Positions 44,307-55,978 of a stretch of 64,000 nucleotides of DNA are shown here, piece by piece (position 1 is the stretch's first letter; the number at the start of each line of letters is the position of its first letter). Origin of the DNA: Ilex aquifolium (Eukaryota; Streptophyta; Magnoliopsida; Aquifoliales; Aquifoliaceae); assembly GCA_951799425.1 (NCBI GenBank), contig OX637393.1:22113744-22177743 (forward strand), read 5' to 3'. The position numbers and the translations under genes are program-made. Below the pieces are notes generated by a model. That model ran no database searches. It was not told the DNA's origin and saw only the letters and a list, made by a program, of their open reading frames with translations.

Positions 44307-45631
44307 TGTTGTCCGAATTTGATATTGACAATTTACGTGCAAGTATACACGATCAACAAGTAATAAAGTGATAAGTAGAGTATCGTTCCCATGGAGAATT
44401 ATTGCTAATAACTTTCAAATACTAACTTTATATCAATTCGATTTTATTTAAACAATTGGAATTGAACTATGAAATTACTAATTTAAGACTAAATCTAAAA
44501 TTACTGAACAATGAGTGATTTTACCGGATAAAAGAATTTAAGATTACAACTTCCCCTAATGCTTCGTATAAATCTTTCCACTCTCTTTTCAGTAAATTGA
44601 TCAAAATAAGTTGTTAACTAAGACTTCAAAATTATTTATCAAACCTCTTCCGATAGTTAGATAAGCATATCTCTCCCAATTAAATTACTATATTCCTATG
44701 CAAAATAAGTTGGAATAGATTCATGAAGTTCAAACTCTCATAAAAGTTACACGCGGCATATAGGTATATTCCTATCCTATACACAAACCCAACTATTCAA
44801 CCCTAAGAAGAATAAACTAGACGCATGTCATCATATTCCGATCTAAACCTAGAATTCATCTCTCAATTTCATCTAAGTTATCAAATTAATTGTTGGTCAC
44901 ACAATCATATACTAAGCACAAAATATGACAAACAACTCATATATGATCAATAAAACTAGAAACGAGAGTAGATCAATTTATCTAAACATTAGGTTCCGTT
45001 GCAATCTTAATAAAAATTAGTTCATAATGTAATTGAAGAATATCATTATCAAATTAAACAACATCTTAGAAAATGAAGTATTTAAAGTAAGAGAAAAGGA
45101 AAGAAAACTTAGTTGCAATCTTCAATCTCTCTCTAGCCTTCAATCCCGATTTTTTTTGCGTCGTTTCCTTCGATTCTTGCCTTCAATTTTCTATCAAACC
45201 TTGGTATTCTTCTTATGTTTTCAGCCCCCAAAATCATTCTATCCCTTTCCAACTCAAACCCTAGCAGATATGTAGCATTAGGGTTCAATTTCGGGTCAAA
45301 ACAAGTCAGAATTCGCATCCAAAGCCAACACAAGCGCCTAGGTGCTGGAAAGGCGCTGCATGGGCAGTATGTGGGCGCCCTAGCGCAGAAAAGGTGCTGC
45401 CCCCTTTTAAGCCTAAAGCCTCCCTTGTTGCTTAGCCTTCAAAAATCCAACATTTAGGCTCCAAATTGACCTTGTTTCCTTCCAAATGATCTTGTTTGCT
45501 TCCAAATGATGAGTCCTACCAAATAACATCAAAACACACAAAACAAATAAAAAATAATATAAAATAATTAAAAACTTGCAAATTTCTCAAGCCTAAAGTA
45601 TTCAATTCGTAGGCATAAAACCCACTCATTA
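44307..45631 (-). repeat. 5' LTR of element D
   Basis: 1325 bases, the same length as its partner. The outer end reads CTCATTA, so the first dinucleotide on the element strand is TA instead of TG, a later mutation. Followed by the target duplication ATGTA. Confidence 0.95.
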
Positions 45632-45646
45632 ATGTATGTTGTGGAC

Positions 45647-45797
45647 ATGGATCGTGATCCGCGCTCATTACTACATCCAGATCCTGATGATGCATCCATA
45701 TTATCATTACAATGTGATCATCGCACGACTCCTATTTGGGAGGACATTTAGCTCCCACATTTACATTGTAGACGATCTGAGGCTCCACTTCGTGGAG
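45647..45797 (+). pseudogene. Plant-mobile-domain (PMD/MAIN-like) gene fragment
   Basis: Frame from ATG 45647: MDRDPRSLLHPDPDDASILS, LQCDHRTTPIWEDI, one stop, then LPHLHCRRSEAPLRGV. This resembles the start of plant proteins with the plant mobile domain (related to MAIN and to the long-form phosphatase 7 homologues), which typically have LQxxHRSxxIW and LxCRR. The fragment ends at 45797, where element E begins. If element D is removed, it lies about 280 bases after the MULE transposase on the same strand, so it may belong to the same transposon. Assigned from motif memory; moderate certainty. Confidence 0.55.
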
Positions 45798-47507
45798 TGC
45801 TTGACTTATTCCGTCAACCCTAATCTCCGAGCATGATTTCGGTTGTGTGTATGTGGCATATATGATTAGGTGAGTGTCACTTTCCCTCGGATATCATGCA
45901 AGAAATGGGTTGAACGTGTGTGTGGATGAAAATGTGTGCGTGTGTACAAAAGTGCTCCCCAAGCGTAGAGAGACTTTCGAGTATCGTGTTTTACTTGGAA
46001 TGGGTATTCCAAGTTCGTCTCCTCAGGGAAGGAAGATGAATTGTGTGAAGGTGATTTGATAAAAATGAAAAGTGTAAAAATCTTGTGAATTGGTGTTTTG
46101 GTGAGTGAAGATTGGTTGTAGAAATGCAATAAAAACAAGGTTGGCTAATCCGAAGAGGTCATTCCAATGGGAATGTCAAATCAACTCAATTCATTCAACC
46201 AATGGTGCCTAGGTGCTTGATTGATTCGTAGGAAGTGAGGGACTAATGTGAAATGTAGGCTCAAGCATACCTTGTGACAAGTCTACGGTGCATCAAGAGC
46301 CCACAACCACGTCCGCACTCAACGTAGTCAAACCAAGCACTTTACACTACGAGATAGAATGGAGAAGAGTTGATTTAGCATACCCAAGAGGAAGTTCCCC
46401 TCGAATTAGCCAACATAAAGCTTAGCTACTCATGGTTGAAGTAAAATCATTCATGATGTATAGAGACATGTAGAAGAAATGGAAATGAAAATGAGTTGAA
46501 AATGAAACTTAGAACATATATTAAAGCTAGGAAGAAGTAAACTACAAAGAGAAATTCATTTCATACCAAAATGAAGAAGTTGCAGAGTATACCCAGCAAA
46601 AAATGTAAGAGTGCAAGAACAATAGATTAAACTCGATTACACTTGAAATAAAGGAGATTACAATGCAAGAAATAAAGATTAAAAGAGTCTCACATCTTGT
46701 TACAAGTGAAATTGGTGAAGAAATTGCAAAAATCTAAGCTTTCTCTCTCTAAAACTATGTCTGCTACCTTGGGAGCTTCTCTCTCTAAAAAGTGCTGAAA
46801 CATGGTCTGTAGTTGGTAGTCTTTCCATTTTCGTCCATGAGAGGTATATGTTCTATGTGCTACAGAGATTCAATGATTTGGGGAGGTTTGGAAGCCTGCA
46901 CAAGCAAGGTGCAGACATGCTTGCAGTCCCCCTTGTCCTTGACCAACTTCCCTCTTTCTCTCTTTTCTTCCAAATCCAGACTCTTGTGTAAGAATGACAT
47001 GTTTGCAGGTAGATGATGTCAGGGTAGGTGTGGGAGAAGTGTAGCTGGCCCCCCCCCAAGCAATTGGAGTTGAGTTGCAGGTTGTTTGACATTTCTAAGC
47101 AAAACCTTCCGGAAGGTCGATGCAAACATTCCGGAAGGTTTAGGCAGGAACAGGGAAAACAACAATCCAGTGTCTCAAACCTTCCAGAAGGTTTTGGCAG
47201 GGGTTGAGGCAGTTCAAAGTGCAAACCTTTTGGAAGGTTTATGACGAAACCTTCCGGAAGGTTTTCACCAGAATTGTCTTTTTCTTGATTTATTCACCTT
47301 CCTAGCCTCCCTTTAAGCTACCCCCTCATCTCCATTGACTTTAAGCACTACGATGGGGGCTTGACTCAAGCCATAATCAACTCTTTACCTACAATCACAC
47401 AACAACATCATTAATTGGTTTCTTAAACACATTTCTCCCCAATTCCACAACAAAAGTATAAAATAGTATAAAAGACATACATAATATGCAATATTCTATG
47501 CTAATCA
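45798..47507 (-). repeat. Left (3') LTR of element E
   Basis: TGCTTGACTT to GCTAATCA. Palindromes of CTTCCGGAAG type lie at 47104-47268 (six sites, some imperfect) in the U3 part. Shares the conserved box at 45950-46030 with the other B/C/E LTRs. Confidence 0.85.
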
Positions 47508-47544
47508 AACCCCCCAACTTGAGTTTTGCTAGTCCCTAGCAAAC
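47508..47544 (-). other. 3' polypurine tract with upstream hairpin, element E
   Basis: Element strand: TTTGCTAG / CTAGCAAA perfect stem around GGA, then CTCAAGTTGGGGGGTT adjacent to the LTR. Confidence 0.8.
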
Positions 47545-47681
47545 TTTATTTTCAAACCGCAAGGTATACAACTACAACAATCTCATTCATACTAGTAAAT
47601 ACTCAAACATTCAAAATGCAAAAATCACATTGCAATTGAAGAAATGGACTTGGGCAATATAAAATGAACAATTGTGGTACT

Positions 47682-49583
47682 TGATTAGTACTTAAAATTA
47701 GCATTTTACTATGTCTTTTTGAGACTAATTGTACTTTGATAGAGTTTAGGTGATGACATTTAAGGTCTTAAAGTGAACAAGGACTCAAGAACAACAAATA
47801 TCCATTTGAGTGTAACACCTGCACATTAGGGAACAAAATTGGAGAAGCTTGGAGCACGCCAAGAACGTTCGAACACCAACTCATGTTCGAACGTCCACTT
47901 GAACTGTGAGCAGACTTGACTGCTGAGAGAAGGCGTGTTGCAGCCAAGAAGGAACACTCTGAGGCTTTGAGGCACTTGAGTATCACGTTCGAACGTCCAC
48001 TTGAGTTGATTGAGGACCAGAATACTACATAGAGTGTGGAAATGAACTTCACAGAAGACCACATGCCACTTGAGTGAGAAGGTCAGACCACATCTGGCGT
48101 TCGAACACCCATACAGCAAAGACAGAAGAAACGTTCGAACGCCAGACAACGTTCGAACGCCCATAAAGCAAAAACATATACAACGTTCGAACGCCAACTC
48201 ACGTTCAAACGTTCTCCACAGATTGGCTGCAGAGTAGTTGGTTTTTCACTTGGACTTGGGTGACATACACTATTCCTTCACCCCCACTTGTCTCCTCCTC
48301 TTGCCTATAAATACTCCCATTGTTGGAGAGCTCAAGGAGACCAAGTAGAGAGGTTGATGGAGGCTTAGAATCCCACTCATATTATAGAATTAGCTTACAT
48401 TTCCTTGTATGAAGTAGTTGTTCTAGAGATTAGTTTGGTTTTAGTTCAACATCTCTTAGCTTGTTATAAAAGTAGTTTTATGCTTATGCTTTCACTTACA
48501 TGCATAGAGGGAGATAGCTTACCTTTGGTTGTGGATCACCCTCCAAAAGTGACTATCTTTCTTCTACTTTTAATTTGTGTATCATTCACTTCCATTGCTT
48601 GAGCTTCTTTCTTCCCTTAGAGGAGTGAAACTCTTCCACTTTTCTAGAGCTTCGCCAAAGCCATGAAGGGTGGAACGTGATTCACTCATTCTTTGTCGAA
48701 GATCGGCTCCCTGTTTAGTGTGCTTTGCTTTGTGATCCCTCTACTTGGAGGAATGAGCATCACTCACTTTTCTTGCTTTACCAAAGCCATGAAGAGTGAG
48801 TAGTTTCTTATTCACTCTTTAGTAAAAGGAGAAGGGCATGTATAAATTATCCGGACGTTATATTTGTGCAATTTTGATTATGCTTAATTCTTTATATTCC
48901 CCATGCTTATTGAATGATTGATTGCATCTAGCAAAGCTAAGGTACTTTGTATAACCAAGAGTTCTTTCTATAACATAGATAACTCTTGTATAGAAAGACT
49001 CGTTGGTTCAAGGCAAGTACCCCGGCTAGATCTTCATGACTACCCTTCAATCTTCACCATTATTGTGCTTCAATTAAAGAGTGGAAATGGAACATTAATG
49101 TCATGATTGGATGTCTTATAGAAACACTTGTTTGTTTGTAGACGGGTTAAGTCTCGGCACAGACAATTCTTGTAAACTTCTAGAAAGACATTGGAATCAT
49201 GTTCTTAATTCTCTTAATCCACCTTTATCTTCCGATTAACCTGTTGTTGACACGGGGGTTAGTTGAGTTATCAAGCACAAGTGTAACAAACCGGATAATT
49301 AACTACATGTCCAGATCCTTGAACTAAAGAGTGACTCTTTTACATTAGATCTTATTTCATATTTTGTTTAGAAAATTCTCTTAGAAAGAATCTTATATTC
49401 TGTCCCGGAAATCTCACACCTCACACAACTTCAAATCTTAAGGGTTACAATCAATAGGTCTCCACCACTGCTTACCCCAAAACACCAAGAAGAGTTCCCA
49501 GTGGATTCGACTCCGGACTCAAATCGGATTATTACTACAGCTTGACCGCTTGCACTTGGGTGTACGCATTTCGGATCAAGTCA
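47682..49583 (+). mobile_element. Solo LTR, type A, TSD GTACT
   Basis: TGATTAGTAC to GGATCAAGTCA, 1902 bases, flanked by GTACT at 47677-47681 and 49584-49588. TTCGAA palindromes at about 47861-48215, TATA box at 48306-48313. Inserted into element E in opposite orientation. It is more diverged from the LTRs of element A than they are from each other. Confidence 0.93.
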
Positions 49584-49745
49584 GTACTTTCCATTAATCA
49601 CTTTCAAAAGTTCAGTACAATGAGTTAGTGTTCAAAAATAAAACAGTCAAACATCCAAAAGACACTTCTACTAGGCCGATAAACTAACCCTAATTGTGTA
49701 TAACCTAAAATCAAAAGAAATAACAAAAATAACACGATGACACAA

Positions 49746-51020
49746 CTACTGGTCGTCCTTGTCTCCATCATCCTCCTCCTCACCATCATCATCACCATCG
49801 TTCCCAGACTCACCCTCTTCACTACCCTCCTCCTCGTCATCATCGTCGTCATCGTCGGAGCCTCCCATCTCAACAACCGTAGAAGGTATGGGAATGGAGG
49901 TAGATGGTCCAGCTGGAGGCGGCGGAGGTCTACCAGGGATGGGCATGCCCGGGAAAGTGTGTTGAAATAGCCTCGTCACCATCAATGACAGTCCATGCAT
50001 CGTGGTCTCCAATGCATCCAAACACTACGACACGGTGCAGGCTGGGGCAGAAGTGGAAGGTGCAGAGGATAATGGCCCAGCAGAAGATGGCTCCATTCCC
50101 GAGGCACTGGCTCTCTCACCCCCAGTCTTCGCTGCCCTCTTGTTACTACTTGACTTTCCAATTGCACCGGTCTCAGGGGGCAGCAGCACATCATGTGTGT
50201 AGGACTTGACCTTGCAATGACTGCACATCCTGGTGACAAGATTGGCAAAGAGGAGATTCGCCTTCAGCTTTGCAGCCTGAGCAAACTCCTTCATCTCCTC
50301 CCAGATCAAAAGCGCCACATCTAACACCTTACCTGGCATAAAAGCATGGATTAAGGCTAGCTTCTCCACATTCGGGTTCTTCTCGGACCCCCTAGACATC
50401 AAATTGTAGTGGAGGACTTTGTTCATGACCCCGTAGGAATGCTTGAGGCCCCCGACTAGAGTTGTCCCCTTGAATTTGGTCGAGTCCTCGTAGGTGAGCT
50501 GGACATACTCAGATAGGGTCTTAATCCCTCCGACATTGTGTGGGTACACTGGGGTGTTGGGGGGCGGGCTCTGATACTTCATCAAAGTGGCAATCAAATC
50601 GGGGGTCACATCAAAGGTCTTCCCCCTCACATTTGTCCTAAGGATTGAAGCATCCTCGCCTAACACCATCAGTTTCCTATAAAACTCCCTACACAATGCT
50701 AAGTTATAGCCACTAATTGGCTCAAACCAAATCCCTAATCCATGCCCTTCTATAATCCTCACCACATCATTGTTCGGACCAAGTGTGATATTGTCCACAA
50801 ACCGCTCGCAAGTCACATTTTTCTCATTTATCCTTTGCTTGCGAGCATCATGTCTCACTTTCATCCTCCTTTCCTCCCTGTCCCTGCTACTCGGGCCCTC
50901 CACATTCCTCTTGTGGGAGCTAGTGCCCGCGGGTGGTGGGGTATCCGGACTCGTTCGCTTGGTGCGGGCCATGAAGATCAACAGTGCCCCCAAGCCAAAA
51001 AACATCAAAACCCACATCAC
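49746..51020 (-). pseudogene. Third ORF of element E (putative plant transposon protein / env-like)
   Basis: Frame 51020 to 49746 with one in-frame TAG (50022-50024), where the C copy has CAG. The start is uncertain: an ATG at 51020 gives a hydrophobic lead (MMWVLMFFGLGALLIF) and the ATG at 50972 gives MARTKRTSPDTPPPAG. A further ATG at 51074 aligns with the first ATG of C, but a TAG follows. The core has CREFYRKLMVLGEDASILRT, NVRGKTFDVTPDLIATLMKY, LIHAFMPGKVLDVALLIWEE. The tail is Ser/Pro-rich, then a long acidic run (GGSDDDDDDDEEEGSEEGE and on). Best preserved of the three copies. Function unknown; the basic start and acidic end suggest a nucleic-acid- or chromatin-related protein as much as an envelope. 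Confidence 0.72.
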
Positions 51021-51349
51021 AAGCCACTACACAGGCTCAAAGGCATCAAGAGTGATCCTTCCTATGTGAGCCATTGCAAAGGATTTGAAGGTTTTGGACA
51101 AAATCAAAAGGAACTTGAGATTTGGGAGAAAAAAAGAAACCTAGGGTTTTAAAGGAACTCCACAATTTTCGGTAAAATCCACTCAATAACCAACCCTAAG
51201 CAATAGCAGAGTAAGATTTGAGGGCTTGGGTGAAGTATTTTGAAGTTTGGGAGAGGTTAGAGGGAGAGGAGAGAGCTTGGGAGGTTAACATTTAAAGGAA
51301 ATGTGAAGAGTTTCCCAAACAAATAGAACTTAAACCCTCGTTTTTAGCA

Positions 51350-51510
51350 TTCTGGGCAAGACCTTCCAGAAGGTCGATGAAAACCTTCCGAAAGGTTTTG
51401 CTCACTACTGAGGCAAAAGCTGTCCAGTAGTGAAAACCTTCCGAAAGGTCAATGCAAACCTTTCGGAAGGTTTTGCACACTGGACAAAACCTTCCGGAAG
51501 GTTTTGCCTT
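51350..51510 (-). promoter_or_regulatory. Internal promoter-like block of element E with CTTCCGGAAG palindromes
   Basis: Five sites of CTTCCGGAAG type, two or three perfect or with one mismatch, at 51362-51505, upstream of the third ORF. They start with TTCTGGGCAA and CTTCC, then GAAGGTCGATG, exactly as in the left LTR at 47090-47130. The place where C has its TATA box is mutated here (CCCTCTAACC). This suggests the promoter is decayed. Confidence 0.55.
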
Positions 51511-52913
51511 TGCTGCAAAACCATTCCTATGCTCCAAATCTCACTTCCAACCCAACTTATCCCACTCCTTGACATTCTAACAACCTATCTATGACATCTA
51601 ATCTACCAAAAACTTGAACCACAAATGTGAACCACAATTGAGTGATCATGCCCAAAGTCATTTCCGAAATTGCAACATGATTTAAAATTTTGATGTTTTC
51701 AAAATAAAAGACATGGATTTCTAAGTTTAACTACCAAAACGATTACCCAAAATGCAACACATAGATTCAAATTTCAGGGGCATTCCTAAATCTATCAAAT
51801 ATCAAAAGTTGAGCAATATTCCCCCATCCTACAAGCCTAGGGTTGCATGACGACATTGTTCAAATACCCGAATCAAGCACACATGAGCATCACCATGGCT
51901 TTAAATGCTATTCTAGAGCATGAACCTACACATTCATTTTCAAACTCGTGTGTGTGTGTGAAATGGACATGTAATTTAAACATTTACCCAACGAAATTCA
52001 CATTCACTTGGCTATCTAAATTCAGTTTCGATGCAACCTCACCAAGGGTTTCTCTCAACAATGAATCACACTATGGTTATCCTGGCATGCACTCCATGTA
52101 TATATGTGAGATAGAATCTTTTGCACAAAACAAAGTATACTCACATCTAATCCAAAAAGGAAGTATATAAATAAGAATAAAACAACCTTGGCATAATCTC
52201 ATGAAAGGAATTCTAAGGCATTAGATAGCAAAATCAACCTTTCTTGTTCTTTTAAAAGTATGCTTGCCCCATGCTTTCTCTAGATCATTTAGGTCTTTAA
52301 GGAGTTATAATGGAGCCATGGGATGATTTGAGGCAAATGGAATGAAGGATATAGGATAACAAATAGGGTTGTTCCAAGTGCATGACGTTTATTTCAAAAA
52401 GATCTCCTTTTTTATGGGATTTTCAGTTTATACCATCATTTCACTCTTTATTTATTTTTCTTTCTTTTCCTTAACATATTCCTTTTTTCTTTGATCATTC
52501 TTTCTTCTTTCACCCTTTTTTTCCTTTTCTTGGATTTTCATTCTTTTCCTTTCAACTCTTTGAATTCAACTTCATTCATCCCTTTGGTTGAGTTTCTGCA
52601 CCACAATTCCTTCCCTTTTATGATCATTCATATTTAGCTCTTAGGAACTTTTTATCATTTTGCACTGACTTGGTCAAATGTGTGGCATGGAACTGAATTT
52701 ACAATTGAGGCTCAATCACGGCACTAGGGATAAAATTTTCACAAGAAAAAGGCTAAGGCTCAAAGTAAATCAATGATGGCCTAAGATCATTTCTAGATAG
52801 GTATGAGAGAGCATATTGCATTTCAAGACAAATTCAATCAACTACTCAAATGCATCTAACCAAAACAAGCATAAGAAGATTATTGAACAAATTTGAAATT
52901 TGAAAAATTGTTC
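51511..52913 (-). other. Non-coding region of element E between pol and third ORF
   Basis: No coding sequence; aligns with 10791-12190 of element C. It continues after the hAT insertion at 54395-54828. Confidence 0.7.
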
Positions 52914-52921
52914 CTTGAGTA

Positions 52922-53670
52922 CAAGGATCGAAATTTCGTTTCGAAGTACCGTTTCGGTCAGCTCAAAAACGGAAACGTTTCGAAAACGCAAAAAAAATAT
53001 GAAAACACGTGGAAACACAAATACAATTCATTTATTTATAAAGATAAGCTAAATAATTGATTAATTCAACATGTTTATTGGGTTAATATCTATTTATACA
53101 AGAATAAATTTAAATTGGAGGAAAAAAAAGGCTTGACATAAGGCGGAAATCACTTAAATTAGTTTCAAACACTTAATTTTTATCAATTAAACAGATTATA
53201 TTCATTCTACAAATTAAATATGACATGTATAACACTTTTAAATTAAAATATAATAATGTAGTTGGTATTAAATGTAATTGCAGTGAGTATTAACTATTAA
53301 ATGTAATTGTCGTGGGGTAGTAAATATAATTGCACTGGGTATTAAATATTAAATGTAATTCAAGTTGGGTATTAAATGTAATTGAAGTGGGTATCAAATG
53401 TAATTGCAGTGGGTATTAACTATTAAATGTAATTGTAGTGGGGTAGTAAATATAATTGCAGTGAGTATTAAATGTAATTATATTGTGATATTAAATGTAA
53501 TTGTAGTGGATATTAACTATTAAATGTAATTGTAGTAGGTATTAAATGTAATTATAGTGGGTATTAAATATAATTACATTGGGGTATTAATTATTAAATG
53601 TAATTACAATAGGGTATTAAATATAATTACTGGGGTATTATATATAATTATTCATACTTATAACAAAAAG

Positions 53671-53701
<31 letters not shown>

Positions 53702-54386
53702 GGCAGATGACGCACAATAAACCCACAACGATCAGAGAGACGAGAGCCAAGACAAGAGGCGATGGGCCCGATGTCGGTGAGAGAGAGAGAGAGAGAGAAG
53801 AACATACCGGTGGTCGCAGGCGCTGCTCGTGGTCGCAAATCGTGGTCACAGACTCGCAAATCGTGGTCGCAGCGATGAAGACAACTCCCAAGCCCTAGAA
53901 CATACCGGTGGAAAATGACTGGATTTGCTCAAATCTGGACTCAAGGAGGTAAGTTACCGAAGCATTTTCCTTCAATTTCTGGTCTATAGTCTCTGTCTCT
54001 TCGATTTCGATTTCGCTTGGTGCTTTCTCCCTCTCTCTTCTCTCTGTTTTTTTTTTTTTTTTTTGCTTGGAAGACCTGAACTTGGACGGCTTGGCATGTG
54101 ATTTCTGTGCTTGTAGGACCTGTATTCTGACATTTTCTTGTGGAATCTTTAGCTTTCTCGGAGCTTTTTTTTTTTTTCTTTTGGCCTGGAGTTCTTCTGC
54201 TTTTTTTTCTTTCTGAGATTTTTGTGACCATTATTGCTTCGAAACAGTACTGTTTCGACCGAAACGGTCCGATATAGTAAGGTTTCGACCGAAACTTTGG
54301 AATTTTTTGATTCAAACCATGTTTCGTGTCGGTGTGTTGAAATTGCGAAACGTTTCGGACGTGTCGACACGAAATTTAGATCCTTG
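52922..54386. mobile_element. Non-autonomous hAT-like DNA transposon
   Basis: Terminal inverted repeats CAAGGATCGAAATTTCG (left) and CGAAATTTAGATCCTTG (right), flanked by an exact 8-base duplication CTTGAGTA at 52914-52921 and 54387-54394. Eight-base duplications and CAAGG-type ends fit hAT. Subterminal regions have many GTTTCG / CGAAAC motifs, a likely transposase-binding pattern. 1465 bases, no transposase frame; the interior has a minisatellite, an AT run (53681-53698), a GA run (53778-53796) and T-runs. Element C has the uninterrupted site at about 12165-12195. Confidence 0.9.
53258..53650. repeat. Minisatellite inside the hAT element
   Basis: About 17 degenerate copies of a unit of about 21 bases, GGGTATTAAATGTAATTGCA, some with an inserted ACTATTAA. 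Confidence 0.9.
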
Positions 54387-54828
54387 CTTGAGTAAATGTA
54401 AGTTCCCTCCAACAAGGTTTGACACTAAAGCTCTCATGGGTCCTTACCCATCTCCACTATTCATGTCAAGCACTAAAATATGAATCCAACCCTTAAATTG
54501 CCAAAATTACACATTCAAGGTGCACTTAAGGTTGAGTTCAAAAGCAAACACATATGTGATACTTAAGCATAGGATGAACTTCTATAATTAGCTCATGTAT
54601 TCAAGGTTCAATGCAAAGATCAAAATATCAACATACCATAACACTCTAAATAGGGGAATACATATCAACATTCAAATATTTTTCACAAAAAAATTTCAAA
54701 TTTTCCGCATAATTTACAACTATTGTAAAGAAAAATCTGTAGGATATGTGAAAGGTGAATTTCACCACAAAATTTGGTATTATGAACAAAAAAATTTCAC
54801 AAAAATTGGTGTATCATGCAAATGGTGC

Positions 54829-54867
54829 ACCTCACCCCCAACTTGATTCATGCATTGTCCTCAATGC
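54829..54867 (-). other. Post-pol hairpin and G-rich tract, element E
   Basis: Element strand: GCATTG / CAATGC stem around AGGA, then ATGAATCAAGTTGGGGGTG. The outer G-C pair replaces the A-T pair of A and D: a compensatory change. Confidence 0.65.
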
Positions 54868-55069
54868 AACAAAAAAGATATGATATACAATGAAGGACTT
54901 TAAAAGATAAGTAGGGTTAGAGAGCACCTCGTATGGAGCTTTTGGCAAAAACACCATAATCTGCACATTGAACGAAAATATTATACAAAAAAATAAAGGA
55001 AGTGAACATAATAACTTGGAAATTAAATGATAAAGTAAAGCGACTGTACACTAAAATCTACATGAACAG

Positions 55070-55978
55070 TTAATCCTCCAAAAGATCCGGGTAGACCAAA
55101 TCAACCAATTCTTCCTCCTCCCTTTGACCTTCAATACCCTCGAAAAATGGCTTAAGTCTTTGGCCATTGACCTTGAATGTCTTGCCATCCTCGGAGTTGG
55201 TGATTTCCGGCTCCATTGGGGTAGGCCACCTTGACAAGATAGGGGTCATCCCAACGAGATCGAAGTTTCCCTTGAAAGATAGAGAGACGAGAGTTGTACA
55301 AGAGCACTTTTTTTGTCCAGGCTCAAATGTCTTTCTTCAAATGGATTTGTCATAAAAAATCTTAGCCCTTTCTTTTGAAATTTTTGAGCTCTTATACGCA
55401 TCTCTTCAAATCTCTTCTAATTCATTCATCTCCAATTTTCTATTCTCTCCGGCCATTCTCAAATTGAAGTTCAAGGTCTTGATGGCCCAGTAAGTTTTGT
55501 GCTCCATTTCAACCATCAAATGAAAAGCCTTGCCATAGACGAGGCTATAGGGTGACATGCCTAGAATGGTTTTGTAAGCAGTGCGGTAAGCCCATAGGGC
55601 ATCGGTTAACCTAAGTGACCAATCATTCCTATTAGGGTTCACCGTTTTCTCTAGGATGTTCTTGATCTCCCTATTGGCCAACTCGGCTTGACCATTGGTT
55701 TGTGAGTGATAAGCGGTGGACACCTTGTGTGTGATGCCATACTTGTGCATTAAAGATGCAAATGACCTATTACAGAAATGAGAACCGCCATCACTTATCA
55801 TAGCACGAGGCATCCCGAACCTCAAAAAGATGTTCTCTTTTAAGAACTTGACCACGACCCGGTGGTCATTGGTCTTGGTTGGGATAGCCTCCACCCATTT
55901 GGACACGTAGTCCACTGCTAGTAATATATATAGGTAGCCAAAAGATATTGGAAAGGGACCCATAAAGTCGATGTCCAA
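55070..55978 (-). pseudogene. Integrase of element E: catalytic core and C-terminus
   Basis: From 55978: [20 protein letters not shown] (first Asp), ISDGGSHF (second Asp), [13 protein letters not shown] (Glu), then [18 protein letters not shown] and [20 protein letters not shown] at 55403-55405 stands where C has Trp (EEIWRDAY). The C-terminal domain continues to a stop at 55070 ([20 protein letters not shown]) with at least one frameshift near 55230-55320. All three catalytic acids survive, but the frame does not. Confidence 0.85.

Larger units (their letters stand above)
39015..45631 (-). mobile_element. Element D: non-autonomous Athila-like retrotransposon, TSD ATGTA
   Basis: Both LTRs are 1325 bases, flanked by ATGTA at 39010-39014 and 45632-45636. 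The minus strand holds PBS, a gag-protease frame with three in-frame TAG codons, a short integrase tail, and then 1.4 kb of non-coding sequence. RT, RNase H, integrase core and third ORF are absent. In the first 170 bases of the LTR pair I count five differences, all transitions. It lies between the MULE pseudogene and a plant-mobile-domain fragment. Confidence 0.95.

Noticed and set aside
53638-53891. Frames with poly-Ser/Leu in the hAT element
   Set aside because: Derived from GA, AT and A runs; no transposase motif.
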